Assembly: GCA_016124235.1 (NCBI GenBank)
Contig: WGOC01000002.1
Span: forward strand, 270,256 to 334,255
From: a bacterium
GTDB taxonomy: Bacteria; Verrucomicrobiota; Verrucomicrobiia; Limisphaerales; RI-55
Reading direction: 5' to 3'
Length of the DNA: 64,000 nucleotides
This document shows, one piece after another, positions 8,032-17,978 of this stretch (position 1 is its first letter; every line of letters starts with the position of its first letter). Under the pieces are notes generated by a model. It was not told the DNA's origin. It saw nothing but the letters and a program-made list of their open reading frames with translations, and searched no databases. The position numbers and the translations under genes were made by a program.

Positions 8032-11000
8032 TCAGGGAACCTGGCGAACACGATAAAACCGCCGGCTCGGCGGCGGGGCGGGATCAGTCAGTTGTGTCGC
8101 ATCCGCCGTTGCCGTGTTCGTGACCACGCCCGACCAGGTTTTCAGATCGTCGGAGCCATCCAGGGAATAGCGATTTCCCGTACGCCCTTCAAAATGAATC
8201 GTGATCGGCCCGCCCGAGACATCACCGCGAACGAGTGGCACCATCACCGGTTCAAAGGTATCGACGTTTGGCGTGATCCTCAGTCGCGCCACCCGCGCGC
8301 GCGGCAAACCGGAAAACTGGTCAAATGCACCACCGGCGAGAACGTAGGTGTCCACGGCGGTCGTGAGGGTGTAAATCGCATCGTTGGCACCGGATCCGGG
8401 TGCGAAGGTATCGTCCAACGAGCCATCGGCATTGAGCCGACCGATCCGGCCCAACGATCTTGCCCCGATCGTCGTAAAATCACCCGCCAGCAAAATCCTT
8501 TGATCGCTTTGAACCGCGAGCGCGCGAACGAATCCGTTCGGGCGGTCGGCGAGGTTGAAGGTCGTATCCGTTGTTCCATCACCATTCAGGCGGGCCACGT
8601 AGCTATAACCATAACCATTCGCGGTGATGAATTCCCCGCCCGCAATGACGTCCCCATCGGCCATCAACGCCAGTGCCCGGACCGTGCCGTCCAGGTATGC
8701 GGTAAAACCCATGTCCAGCGCGCCCGTCACACCCAACCGAGCGACATAGCCGCGCCCGAATCCGTTCACTGTCGAGAAGTCACCTCCCATGATCACACTG
8801 CCATTCGACTGAACCACCACCGTCCGGACCGGTGCCGAGGGCCCCGTTCCTGGATTAAACGTCGCATCCTGGCTACCGTCCGGCATCACACGGGCAATGT
8901 AAGCCCGAGGTTGTCCGCGATAATTCAAAAAGAATCCGCCAATCACCACTCGTCCATCATCCATGACGGCGAGCGAACGCACGGCATCGTCCGGACCAAT
9001 CCCCGGATCAAAGGCAGAATCGAGCGAACCGTCTTCGTTCAACCGGGCGAGGTTGTTTCGAGTCACACCGGCCACGGCCGTGAAGGCGCCACCGATTACG
9101 ACTTTGCCATCCGATCGGAGCCCGACGGTGTACACCGTGCCGGACACGCCAATGCCCGGATTAAACTGCGTATCCACGGCGCCGTCTGAATTGAATTGCG
9201 CGATCCCGGCAGGCAACCCACCGTCGATGCTGGCATAACCGCCACCGACGACCACCTTGCCGTTCGACCGCGCCGCGACCGCAAAGACGTTGTCGTTCGG
9301 TCCCTCCAGGCGATTGAAAGTCACATCAATCGCGCCGGGCCGATCATCATCCAGCAGCGTCACACTCGCCGTTGACGGTGTCACCGTACCATATCCGGTT
9401 GACGGATTGACCAGTTTCAGGCTGAAGGTCTTGTCGCTCTCCGCCACGAAATCATTCACCAGCGGAATGGTGACCTGTTTGGTCGATTCGCCCGCCGCGA
9501 AATCAACAACAACATCGGCGCCGGCAAAATCCATCCCGGCCGTCGCCGTACCCGCCACCGGATGAACCGACACCGAAGACGCCGCATTGGTGTCGCCCTG
9601 CCGATCCACTGCCAGGGAAACCGCTCCCACTGCTTCACTCACGATGATGGCTGGCTGTTCGAATCGGTAGGCTTTTTCGTCGTCATCGATGGTCACCGTC
9701 GCCTGGTAGTCAGTTCCCAAAGCCGAGTAGTCCGAAGGGTTTGGATTTCTGAGCGTTACATAAAACGACTCAGGCGATTCGGCGATTTGATCGTTCACCA
9801 GATTGATTGAGATGGTTGCGTTCGTTTGTCCGGCGGGGAAGGTGATCGTTCCCGATTGAGCCTCGTAGTCGGTTCCGGCCTTCGCCGTTCCGTCGCTCGT
9901 CGTGTAATCCACGCTCATGTTACTCGTGGTGGTACCGTTGATTTGAACCGTCACATTCACCTGGCCCGCATTCTCCGTCGTTTTTACCTGGGTTTGCGAA
10001 AAGACATAGCGTCGAAATGCCGTGGTGTATTTACTTACCAGATTGGGCGCCGTGTAGTTGATGGTGGCCGCATTGTCCGCTGACGCTGGATTGGGGTCGG
10101 CGATACCGGTCGCCACGCCGTTGTAGAAAACGTTGGGATTTGAGAAATATGGAATCCGAACTCCGGGCGGATAGGTCATCACCGTCGCGTACGTCACGTT
10201 CTGGGCAACAAATCGGTTGCCGTAGGAATAAGCAAAAGCACCTTGTCCACTTGAATTCTGGCGATCATGCGCACAGCCGAGGTTGTGCCCGATTTCGTGC
10301 GCAAATGTATAGTTCCCCACCGCGTATGGCCGCCGCACGACGCTGAAAGCCAGATCCCGATAGGTTGGATCGTTCGGGTTTTGCAGAAGATACGCGATCC
10401 CCGCTATATATCCTGTGTCCTCTCGTTCCGTGATCATGCACACCGTGTCTGCTTTGAACTGCTGATATCGAAGCAGCTTGATTTGACTTGGTTGTCCGAC
10501 CGACCCGAACGCGAGGTTGTAAAGGTCCTGGGACATGTCGCCCGTCTCGGTGTAATCCACTTCCTCAGTGTGCACCAAATTTATCTGAATGCCGATCTGG
10601 CTCTTCGCAAAACAGTCGTTTGCCTCGGCCACCGCCAGGTCGATCAATGCCCGAATGCCATCGGTGCCGCCCGCTCCATCCCGCGCGGCAGCTGTGTAAA
10701 CCACCATCACATCCACCGGCGTGAGACCGGTATCCATCACTGACGGCGCGTCTCCTGGTGGCGCCTGCGCCGTGGGAGCGGAATCCGAACTTTGAATCTG
10801 CGCAGTGTTCAACTTCGCGGCTTTCCTTTGTGCAATCGCCTTTATCGCCGTCTGCTGAAAGCCCATATCCGTTACACCGCATTCCGGAAACTTGTTCAAA
10901 TCGAACTTTCGCACGACATACGTTTGGTTACCGCCATATTGGATAACATACAATTCACTCCCGGAAAGCCGCACCGTACCGGCCATGATTCCGTGATGAA

Positions 11001-11391
11001 TCGCCATTCTGACCACGCCTCCTGCCACCCCATCAAGATCGCCGGTCACAATCATCGAGTCCGCATCGGGATGAGCGACGCCAGTCACCTGCAAGACGGG
11101 CTCCATACCATCCCTGATATTCAGGCGAATCTTGGTCCCCGCTTTCACGACTCCTTTCGCGAACGAGCCGATCACAGGTGCATCCACTTGCAATGATTGT
11201 TCCCAGGTTACTGGCCCATCCGCAAATCGATTGAAAGTTGGCCGGCCTGCCCCACTTAGAAACATATTGGGCACAACCGGTGCGGCGTTAGAAGTCGCGA
11301 TGGAGACCAGACCTATGAAGAGCCCAATCAGGCTGCAAAGACAGGTCAGTATTCGTCGCACGTTCCGTACAGGAAGAGGGTCCATTTTCAT
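8032..11391 (-). CDS. Secreted metzincin protease with Calx-beta and delta-60 repeat domains
   Basis: A large exported zinc protease (1119 aa). Start at ATG 11391, with AGGTGG a few bases upstream; a longer frame upstream has no support. Residues ~12-37 form a signal peptide ending near SNAAP. The protease part has the extended zinc motif HEIGHNLGCAHD (365-376), as in reprolysin-like M12 peptidases, and a Met-turn candidate VMTYPP downstream. Two Calx-beta domains follow (about 480-690, each ending in a VTI/VTL-DDD strand), then about seven delta-60 beta-propeller repeats (LARLNEDGSLDSAFDPG type, about 690-1035). It ends in the ~60-residue tail with DLKTWSGV and FYRVRQVP shared with three other window proteins. 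A terminator upstream suggests its own promoter. Substrate unknown; probably degrades extracellular protein. Confidence 0.85.
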   Translation of the reverse strand: MKMDPLPVRNVRRILTCLCSLIGLFIGLVSIATSNAAPVVPNMFLSGAGRPTFNRFADGPVTWEQSLQVDAPVIGSFAKGVVKAGTKIRLNIRDGMEPVLQVTGVAHPDADSMIVTGDLDGVAGGVVRMAIHHGIMAGTVRLSGSELYVIQYGGNQTYVVRKFDLNKFPECGVTDMGFQQTAIKAIAQRKAAKLNTAQIQSSDSAPTAQAPPGDAPSVMDTGLTPVDVMVVYTAAARDGAGGTDGIRALIDLAVAEANDCFAKSQIGIQINLVHTEEVDYTETGDMSQDLYNLAFGSVGQPSQIKLLRYQQFKADTVCMITEREDTGYIAGIAYLLQNPNDPTYRDLAFSVVRRPYAVGNYTFAHEIGHNLGCAHDRQNSSGQGAFAYSYGNRFVAQNVTYATVMTYPPGVRIPYFSNPNVFYNGVATGIADPNPASADNAATINYTAPNLVSKYTTAFRRYVFSQTQVKTTENAGQVNVTVQINGTTTSNMSVDYTTSDGTAKAGTDYEAQSGTITFPAGQTNATISINLVNDQIAESPESFYVTLRNPNPSDYSALGTDYQATVTIDDDEKAYRFEQPAIIVSEAVGAVSLAVDRQGDTNAASSVSVHPVAGTATAGMDFAGADVVVDFAAGESTKQVTIPLVNDFVAESDKTFSLKLVNPSTGYGTVTPSTASVTLLDDDRPGAIDVTFNRLEGPNDNVFAVAARSNGKVVVGGGYASIDGGLPAGIAQFNSDGAVDTQFNPGIGVSGTVYTVGLRSDGKVVIGGAFTAVAGVTRNNLARLNEDGSLDSAFDPGIGPDDAVRSLAVMDDGRVVIGGFFLNYRGQPRAYIARVMPDGSQDATFNPGTGPSAPVRTVVVQSNGSVIMGGDFSTVNGFGRGYVARLGVTGALDMGFTAYLDGTVRALALMADGDVIAGGEFITANGYGYSYVARLNGDGTTDTTFNLADRPNGFVRALAVQSDQRILLAGDFTTIGARSLGRIGRLNADGSLDDTFAPGSGANDAIYTLTTAVDTYVLAGGAFDQFSGLPRARVARLRITPNVDTFEPVMVPLVRGDVSGGPITIHFEGRTGNRYSLDGSDDLKTWSGVVTNTATADATQLTDPAPPPSRRFYRVRQVP

Positions 11392-11486
11392 AATTCCACC
11401 TACTTGAGTTTGGCATGGTCCGACATCGCCGAAAGCAAATTCTGAGTCGTTATCGGTCGAAGTTTTACACATCAAGTTCCGCACAG

Positions 11487-11512
11487 AAAAAGGGCGACCA
11501 ATTTGGTCGCCC
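11487..11512 (-). terminator. Rho-independent terminator after the 1003-aa gene
   Basis: On the minus strand a perfect 9-bp stem, GGGCGACCA with TGGTCGCCC (11512-11504 and 11500-11492) around a 3-nt loop, is followed directly by five T (11491-11487). It lies 30 bp after the stop of the 1003-aa gene and 96 bp before the start of the protease gene, so it ends the operon that begins upstream and insulates the protease gene. Confidence 0.9.
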
Positions 11513-11541
11513 ATTTCGAATCCGAATTTCTTAAAGCTGCA

Positions 11542-14500
11542 TCAAGGCGTATAGTTGACGCGGTAGAAGCGGTGTCCGCCGCCACCATCGGGATCATCAA
11601 TATTGATGCGCCGTTGATCCGAATACGTCGTGAAGTTTGTGATGGTTTGCCACTGCGATTGGGTAATATCATCCTTCACCTGCAACTCATACGTCGTACG
11701 TGGTGCACCATTCCACGAGACCACTGCTTTAGGCTCATCCCCACCCACATATGAGACATCTACTTTGATCTGGCCGAATGGTGTGGAGTCTAAGGAATTA
11801 ACAATCCCGTCGCCGTCAGAATCTACAATACTACTCTCTATGAGTCCCTTGGTCACCGATATTACTTCACCCGAATCGAGACTCACAGTGACGGTATCGC
11901 CGATCGGTGCCGGCAAATAACGCAATCGACCATCGGGAGCTCCTGCATCGGCAAAAAATCCATCCAAGGACGTCGGAGCGATGACATTCGTACCGAACTG
12001 CAAATTCCCATAATAGATTTTCATACCCGGCTTAATCCTGATGGCATCCGCCCAATTAGTCGCGTAATTGTTAAGTTGAAGATATTTCACGTAGAGTGCG
12101 TTATTACCGTCCACCGTATCGAAGGTAAAAGTACTCAAGTATTGTCCATCAAGAACCAACGTACCGAGAGCGGCATTGTTCGTGTAACCAGCTGGATCTA
12201 AACCGCGGTCTTCGCCTGCCCACTTGTGATTGACCTCTCTGAATTGGTATCCGTAGGACGTGATCCGCGCGTCAGTAAGGTCGCCGGTGATAGGCTTCCG
12301 TGTTAACTCGAAACCGTCGGTCACACTCCACAGAGCTTGAATTGCACTGTTTCTAAGGCTGTTGGTCACGTTGATGTATAACTTCCCTGGTTGAAGCAGA
12401 GGAACACCGGATACGGAGCCGATTACCCCGGCTGTCACCGTCGAGAACGACGAATACAAAGTGCCGAAATTGAGATGCACATCAAAATTGGACATAGCTG
12501 AACCGTATTCCAAAATACCGGTACGAGCAGATAGCGTAAGAGGACCGTTCAGTGCGAAGATCGTTCCGCTGTTGATCAATTCATCCACATCCCATTCCGA
12601 ACTGTAGGAAAACCAAGAGCCGGTGTTTCGAAACACGGCCAATGGGTCAGTCGCTCCAGCCCCCAGAGACAAATTGCCGGCATTGAAAATCGAACCATTG
12701 TTAGTGAGATTCACTGTACCCACAAAGTTTGTTGGTCCCAGGTTCACTAAATCTTGAACAAGGCCGATGGTACTATTTACCGTGACGTTATCGCCCTCAA
12801 GTCGCAATCCACGGACAATCTGCAACGGATCACTAATTACGATGTTGGTCGCCTTCAAGTTGGCTTCTGTGATTCCAACATCCACCGATTTTGTTAAGTT
12901 TTCATCGTCCACCACCCACACCTGCTGCAAAATATTCACGGTGTTGCTTGTGGTGGTTTGACCAGAAACCCCGAAAATAGTCGTGCTGTTACTCCAAGTA
13001 CCGGTCCACATGTAAATCTGACCGCTAATACGATCCACACTTGATGCAATGGTATTTTCCAAATTCAATTCCCCACTGGGATTCGCCATGTTGAGACTGA
13101 TGTATGGAGCATCAATGATCGTATTTTGATCAATGGTGGTTTTTGGCGAATCTACTAACAAATAATTTTGAGCACGAATCCGCGAGCGACTAAGGTCCAA
13201 TTCATCAGCGTGCAACTCGACTCGCCCCGCTAGGTTCGTCGGATCGTAGAATGCCGGAGTGAATGGATTATAAATTGAAAACCCGCGCGTCGGGAAGTTT
13301 CCAAACACACTACCTAAATTATTCGGAGCCTGCTGATCAATTGTGAACGAATATGCCGTATAACCATTCGTTACCGTTGTATTATCCCACTGGAAATTTA
13401 GAATGTGATTATCGAAAATGAAGAAAGAATTGCTATTGGTCGCCGTTGTCCACCCTGGAAGTGGGCTTTTTGAAACTCGATAGTTTACGGGCCTACCCGA
13501 AAGTACGTTGCCGTTCAGAGAAATAAACGAATTTGAACGTGTCATAATGTCATCCGACAGATAAAGACTATTTGTGACATTTACATTCAAAGCGGTGTCG
13601 TACGAAGGGGCATCAATCTTGACGATTGGAATACGAGCCCCGCCGGCGCCCGGAGCCCACTTGACCGTGGACTGCACGGAGCCGCTATTTAGATTGGTGG
13701 CAAGCAGCACAACCTGAATAATGACGTTGGATGCCCCCAAACGGTTAGTATACACAAACCCGGTATATCGGTTCGTACTTGGATTGAATGGCACTTGTAC
13801 AAGGCTAAAAATATTGGACGAGCCCAGAACGGTTTGTACTTCATGCGTCGGACTGACGGGAAAAGGCGTATTCAGCTGCCTAGTACTTAGATCTAAAGGT
13901 CTTCCACGATTTGCTACAAGCGCCTGATTAGTTCCAACTGCCCAATAGACGTCAAAGACACCCTGAGCGGGTATGAAATTGGTCCCGTCATTAAACGTAA
14001 AATCGGACCCGCCGCTTATTCCGGTACCCGAAAACAGGGCGCTCCCTGATCGAATCGCCGATCGACTCAAATCCGCCTTTTTTGCATTAATCTTTAGAAG
14101 TCCTCCCGGACCGACGTTCATAACGCCGCGGCTAGTTACGTTCGTTGCACTCAAAAGGATATAGGAGGCAGGACTTTGCGCACTAATGATTGTGCTTTGT
14201 CCCCCACTCCCAGTGATAACGGTAAATCCACCAAAATCTTGCCCTTCCAAAGTTCCTTCATTGACGAAATTATCCATCATTTGCCTGCCTGCACCCGTCG
14301 AATAATCGATCTGCCATCCGGGGGCTCCTGTCATGACTCCACGATTTGTGAAGTTCATTGTATTCATGGTGGAGAAAGGAAGAGTCTCAACAAGACTAAA
14401 CACCCCATCGTTGTAGAACGCTGCCGCATCAATTTGTGGAGCATCCAACACATATCCATGATTGATGTAGATCGAGTCTGTAGCTAGAGCCCCGCTGGCT

Positions 14501-14553
14501 CCTGCCCACATCACCCCAAGTATGAAGAGTTTTTCGTATTTACACATACGCAT
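11542..14553 (-). CDS. Large exported beta-rich protein with FYRV-type C-terminal tail
   Basis: No defined family recognised. The 1003-aa protein has an N-terminal signal peptide (MRMCKYEKLFILGVMWAGASGALA). A long body follows, rich in Asn, Thr, Ser and short beta strands (repeats such as LTNNGSIFNAGNLSLGAG, FVGTVNLTNN), which looks like a beta-helix or beta-roll of the autotransporter-passenger kind. Near the end is a calcium-binding-type DSDGDGIVNSLD and then a ~60-residue tail with YELQVKDDITQSQWQTI and HRFYRVNYTP. The ATG at 14553 is 5 bp after the upstream stop; ATG 14547 is an alternative. No Shine-Dalgarno is obvious, so coupling to the upstream gene is likely. Last gene of a three-gene set closed by a strong terminator. 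Probably a surface or matrix protein. Confidence 0.75.
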   Translation of the reverse strand: MRMCKYEKLFILGVMWAGASGALATDSIYINHGYVLDAPQIDAAAFYNDGVFSLVETLPFSTMNTMNFTNRGVMTGAPGWQIDYSTGAGRQMMDNFVNEGTLEGQDFGGFTVITGSGGQSTIISAQSPASYILLSATNVTSRGVMNVGPGGLLKINAKKADLSRSAIRSGSALFSGTGISGGSDFTFNDGTNFIPAQGVFDVYWAVGTNQALVANRGRPLDLSTRQLNTPFPVSPTHEVQTVLGSSNIFSLVQVPFNPSTNRYTGFVYTNRLGASNVIIQVVLLATNLNSGSVQSTVKWAPGAGGARIPIVKIDAPSYDTALNVNVTNSLYLSDDIMTRSNSFISLNGNVLSGRPVNYRVSKSPLPGWTTATNSNSFFIFDNHILNFQWDNTTVTNGYTAYSFTIDQQAPNNLGSVFGNFPTRGFSIYNPFTPAFYDPTNLAGRVELHADELDLSRSRIRAQNYLLVDSPKTTIDQNTIIDAPYISLNMANPSGELNLENTIASSVDRISGQIYMWTGTWSNSTTIFGVSGQTTTSNTVNILQQVWVVDDENLTKSVDVGITEANLKATNIVISDPLQIVRGLRLEGDNVTVNSTIGLVQDLVNLGPTNFVGTVNLTNNGSIFNAGNLSLGAGATDPLAVFRNTGSWFSYSSEWDVDELINSGTIFALNGPLTLSARTGILEYGSAMSNFDVHLNFGTLYSSFSTVTAGVIGSVSGVPLLQPGKLYINVTNSLRNSAIQALWSVTDGFELTRKPITGDLTDARITSYGYQFREVNHKWAGEDRGLDPAGYTNNAALGTLVLDGQYLSTFTFDTVDGNNALYVKYLQLNNYATNWADAIRIKPGMKIYYGNLQFGTNVIAPTSLDGFFADAGAPDGRLRYLPAPIGDTVTVSLDSGEVISVTKGLIESSIVDSDGDGIVNSLDSTPFGQIKVDVSYVGGDEPKAVVSWNGAPRTTYELQVKDDITQSQWQTITNFTTYSDQRRINIDDPDGGGGHRFYRVNYTP

Positions 14554-14558
14554 TAAAT

Positions 14559-15959
14559 CTAGCGGCTACTTCCCAACACCTGCTGCTCCAATTGCTTGAT
14601 ACTGCTACCCGACGGGTAGAGCACCGGATCGTTTGTCGAACCATCAAACGATCCCCAACGCCACTCGGGAAGGAGAGACCCTTCATCTAGAAATGAGGGA
14701 TATGAGGCGCTAAATGCAGGACCAATCTTGGTAAACCGAATATCGATGGACGTGCGCGAATCACCAATAATCAAAGATCCCGGACCATTTACGGAAGCAT
14801 CTGTGATGTTGATCGACGCATAGGCGGGAACCGTATGCTGGATCACTGTAAAAATTCCGTTAGCTAGGTCCACCTGCAATGTGCCTGCGGAGAAAATTAG
14901 ATCTGGCCGCAAGACAGCACGGCTAAACGATTGGCTACTTAATCCACCGTTTGTCACAACTTGGACCGAGAAATTGTTAGTAATACCCTCGTAAAAAGTG
15001 CCGAGTAATGAATCATAATCTTTCCTCACAAAATGTAATTTGTTGATGCCTGCTCGCAGCGCTGTCGTGTCACCCGCGCCAACAGCTACGTTCGTCGTAT
15101 TGACAGGCTCCCAAGGACTGCCACCACTGCCGCCGAGTCCCGCAAATACGTCTGGGGGAAGTTGCTCTTTGTTGTAATTATCTGTACGATAAATATATCG
15201 TAGAGCACCTACATCATCTCGAGTCAGGCCGTTAAAATAAGAACCGTTAAGAAGAACACTACTATCTCCCGCAACGGATCTGAAGCTAAAGGCCACAGGA
15301 TCCACCGGGGATGCAACAGGATAACTTCGATCGGGCGCCGGCGAACAGGAAATCAACCACACATATGTGTAGAGAACGCCGTTGACGTAGCTCGACGGTT
15401 CCCACGTAACGGGGTCAAAGTTTCTCTTAATGACCACAAAGTCATAGAAAGGACATTGTTGATTGGGTTGCGTCACACGGTCACGAACATCCCAAATATG
15501 TATTTCAGGAGCGATCACACCAAGTTGAGACATGATCTCACTCATCGCCGTCGATTTGAGGTCCGTCAGTTGAAAAGTTGAAGCTTTGAAATTCTCCCGT
15601 AATGTATCATTTGGGTATTCGCTTAAGTCAGTGCTCATCGAGCTAAACGGCGGCAGATCATTGAAATACTTGATCGCCTTATCGACCTCCTCGACCCCCT
15701 TTGCACCAAAATAGTCAAGAAAAGAAGCTTCGTATGTGTAGTAGATCGTCGGGACGTTCACTCGATACTCGTCACCTAGATTTTGAGGTGTCTCACCCGT
15801 TCCCTGCCCTAATCGATCGTATCCAAACGGAACGGTCTGCCACGCCATACTGGGCCCGCCAAGTGTAAATCCTGAGGCTAAATTACAAGACATCGCCAAC
15901 AGGCCGACCCATCCGGCTACGGCAACTTTTGCTAATCTTTTTAACATACTTGGATACAT
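14559..15959 (-). CDS. Exported protein of unknown function
   Basis: Family not recognised. 466 aa with a signal peptide (LAKVAVAGWVGLLAMSCNLASG). The Cys could be lipidated, but AMSC is a poor lipobox. A stretch around residues 75-150 is helical (VEEVDKAIKYFNDLP ... TLRENFKASTFQLTDLKSTAMSEIMSQLGV). The later NGLTRDDVGALRYIYR resembles the helix after the active site in matrixin-type proteases (LSxDDIxGIxxLYG), yet no HExxH is present. It may therefore be a degenerate metzincin or a chance similarity. The start ATG overlaps the upstream stop (TAATG at 15961-15957), so the genes are translationally coupled. It does not carry the FYRV tail. Its place between two tail-bearing proteins suggests a shared surface function. 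Confidence 0.65.
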   Translation of the reverse strand: MYPSMLKRLAKVAVAGWVGLLAMSCNLASGFTLGGPSMAWQTVPFGYDRLGQGTGETPQNLGDEYRVNVPTIYYTYEASFLDYFGAKGVEEVDKAIKYFNDLPPFSSMSTDLSEYPNDTLRENFKASTFQLTDLKSTAMSEIMSQLGVIAPEIHIWDVRDRVTQPNQQCPFYDFVVIKRNFDPVTWEPSSYVNGVLYTYVWLISCSPAPDRSYPVASPVDPVAFSFRSVAGDSSVLLNGSYFNGLTRDDVGALRYIYRTDNYNKEQLPPDVFAGLGGSGGSPWEPVNTTNVAVGAGDTTALRAGINKLHFVRKDYDSLLGTFYEGITNNFSVQVVTNGGLSSQSFSRAVLRPDLIFSAGTLQVDLANGIFTVIQHTVPAYASINITDASVNGPGSLIIGDSRTSIDIRFTKIGPAFSASYPSFLDEGSLLPEWRWGSFDGSTNDPVLYPSGSSIKQLEQQVLGSSR

Positions 15960-17872
15960 TAGCGAATTCGAATAACGCGATAGTAAGCCATGCCTTCAGC
16001 TGACTCAATGAACGCAGAATTAATATTACCTACCGAGAATCGATAGCCACCGATATCGGACCAGCTTTTGAAATCGGTCGACGTTTGAAGTTTGTAAACC
16101 AGTCCGGGAGTTGAGTTCCAATCCACCTTCCATCCCTGGCCAGTTTGCCCAATGCTGATCGTTAATGCGCTTTGAGCGTCTACAGGGCTAGTTCCCGCAA
16201 GAAATTCAGCAACATTACTAATTCCGTCACCATCGCTATCCACATTCCCTGCGGGCCAGTTCGCTTGGTTCTCCCCGAAGTATTCTGCTTCCCAATCATC
16301 CGGCAAACCATCGAAATTATTGTCGGCGCCCCATGTGACACCGCTCACCGCAATTGAGAGCGGAGTAATTCTACCATCAGCAAGCTGGTACGCAAGCCGC
16401 ACAGTATGTTGTGTCGCCGGATAAAGTGCATCAAGCCGATAGTAAATGTTTGTCGTTTCGATTGGCGCAATCTGGTTATCCACGTAAAGGAAATATTTCG
16501 AAACATCAAACCCGTCTGCGTTAGGCCACGCGACCAATAACTGGTAAGAACTAAGCGCACTGACAACCGGAGCACCAGGTTGAGGCAACGAGGTTGCCAA
16601 CCTCTGAGAGAACAAATCAAAACTTCCAATGCCTCCAGCAAAGCTCGACCACGTTACCAAAAAGCTATCATCACTTTGAGCGGCTACAACCGGTAGAATC
16701 TGCCGAGAAACGGTAGTAGTATTAACTTGGAATTCCCCGCCGGACAGCTGCCCCAGAGAAATGACTCGACCGAATACTCCTTCTTGTTGCCCATCCTGTC
16801 CCATACTGGACCATACCACCATTTGCTGGCTACCAGTTCCCGCTATTGAAGGACGGTACTGATCGCCGTAGGTAAAAGTGTTTATCTTGAATTGTTCTGC
16901 AACCGCCGTCGAACCCACGACGAAATGACGGCCCACGACATCCCACGAATTCTCGGGGTCACCAAGATTCCTTTCACTCCAAACAATTGTAAATCCGCCA
17001 TCGGAGGTACCAACCAAACTCGGATTGGCACAAATGTTGGTCGAGGTGTTCACCCGAAACTCGTCGCTCAGTGGTTGCCCATTGTTGGCATCGTAGACAC
17101 GCGCCATGATATTTACCGCGTCGACATTTTCCGATTGACCCGATCCCGTGAGATGCTCCGTTACCCACGCGATGACAAATTTGCCGCCGCTGGTTTTGGC
17201 GATCGCTGGCGTGCGTTGGCTGAATTCGGTCGTCTGGTTCACTTGGAATTCACCGCCGACCTTTGAAAGGTCAGAAGTCACGATTTGCGCGTAAACACCC
17301 TGTAATCCACGTCGCGAGCCCAACGGATTATTGGGGTCGTCCTGGCCAAAGCTGCCCCAGGCGATCACTCCATTGCCGTTATCTAGGGACGCAATTGCCG
17401 GCGTGACCTTGCTGGTCCCCGTATGCGTGTTGATCCGACTGTCCGAATCACCAACGAACAATCCGTCCGCATTCAACGCCCGGCCGAAAATGGACTCCTC
17501 AGAGCCGGTACCGCCCTGCCACACAATGACATGGCTGCCGTCGGAAAAGCGGGCAATGCGCGGCTGCAATTGGTCGCCCGCACCGGTGACATTCACACGA
17601 AACGGCTCGAATGTGGCCGTTCCGGAACTGCTGATCCTCACCGCACTAATTCCCGCACCGTCTCCGTCCGTGTGGTTATCCTGCCAGACCAAATAGCCGC
17701 CATTGGCACTCAGAACCTGGTCAGCCGCCACCTGGTCGCCCGGCAATTCCCCAGCAATCCGATACTCGCCACCTTGTGGAGCAAACGCTCCCTGACCGAG
17801 TACTGACGCCGTGGAGACACCCATGGCCAAAAGCACCGGAACCGCGGCATGTAAGTTAGTTCTTAACGGCAT
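15959..17872 (-). CDS. Exported propeller-like repeat protein with FYRV-type tail
   Basis: 637 aa with a signal peptide (VPVLLAMGVSTASVLGQG). Residues ~35-430 are repeats of about 55-60 residues with a GGFTIVWS / GNGVIAWGSFGQD / FVIAWVTEH strand and an EFxVNT linker, a pattern like a beta-propeller. A fibronectin-III-like stretch follows, then DSDGDGISNVAEFLAGTSP (thrombospondin-3-type calcium loop) and a tail with YKLQTSTDFKSWSDIG and YYRVIRIR. It is the first gene of the three-gene secreted-protein set, 106 bp downstream of the secretin gene. No enzyme motif is visible, so it is probably a structural or adhesive surface protein. Confidence 0.72.
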   Translation of the reverse strand: MPLRTNLHAAVPVLLAMGVSTASVLGQGAFAPQGGEYRIAGELPGDQVAADQVLSANGGYLVWQDNHTDGDGAGISAVRISSSGTATFEPFRVNVTGAGDQLQPRIARFSDGSHVIVWQGGTGSEESIFGRALNADGLFVGDSDSRINTHTGTSKVTPAIASLDNGNGVIAWGSFGQDDPNNPLGSRRGLQGVYAQIVTSDLSKVGGEFQVNQTTEFSQRTPAIAKTSGGKFVIAWVTEHLTGSGQSENVDAVNIMARVYDANNGQPLSDEFRVNTSTNICANPSLVGTSDGGFTIVWSERNLGDPENSWDVVGRHFVVGSTAVAEQFKINTFTYGDQYRPSIAGTGSQQMVVWSSMGQDGQQEGVFGRVISLGQLSGGEFQVNTTTVSRQILPVVAAQSDDSFLVTWSSFAGGIGSFDLFSQRLATSLPQPGAPVVSALSSYQLLVAWPNADGFDVSKYFLYVDNQIAPIETTNIYYRLDALYPATQHTVRLAYQLADGRITPLSIAVSGVTWGADNNFDGLPDDWEAEYFGENQANWPAGNVDSDGDGISNVAEFLAGTSPVDAQSALTISIGQTGQGWKVDWNSTPGLVYKLQTSTDFKSWSDIGGYRFSVGNINSAFIESAEGMAYYRVIRIR

Positions 17873-17978
17873 ATTCTTTCTCTATTGTCTGCAGCGTGCA
17901 GAATCTTACAGGATTTTTCCGGATATTTTTTAACAGCTACAACAAGCCATTGGGCAGATGATCAATTGCAGCGAATTA

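Noticed and set aside
7290..9189. Plus-strand frames (7290-7898 and 7903-9189) opposite coaE and the protease.
   Set aside because: Both are antisense to genes with intact catalytic motifs.
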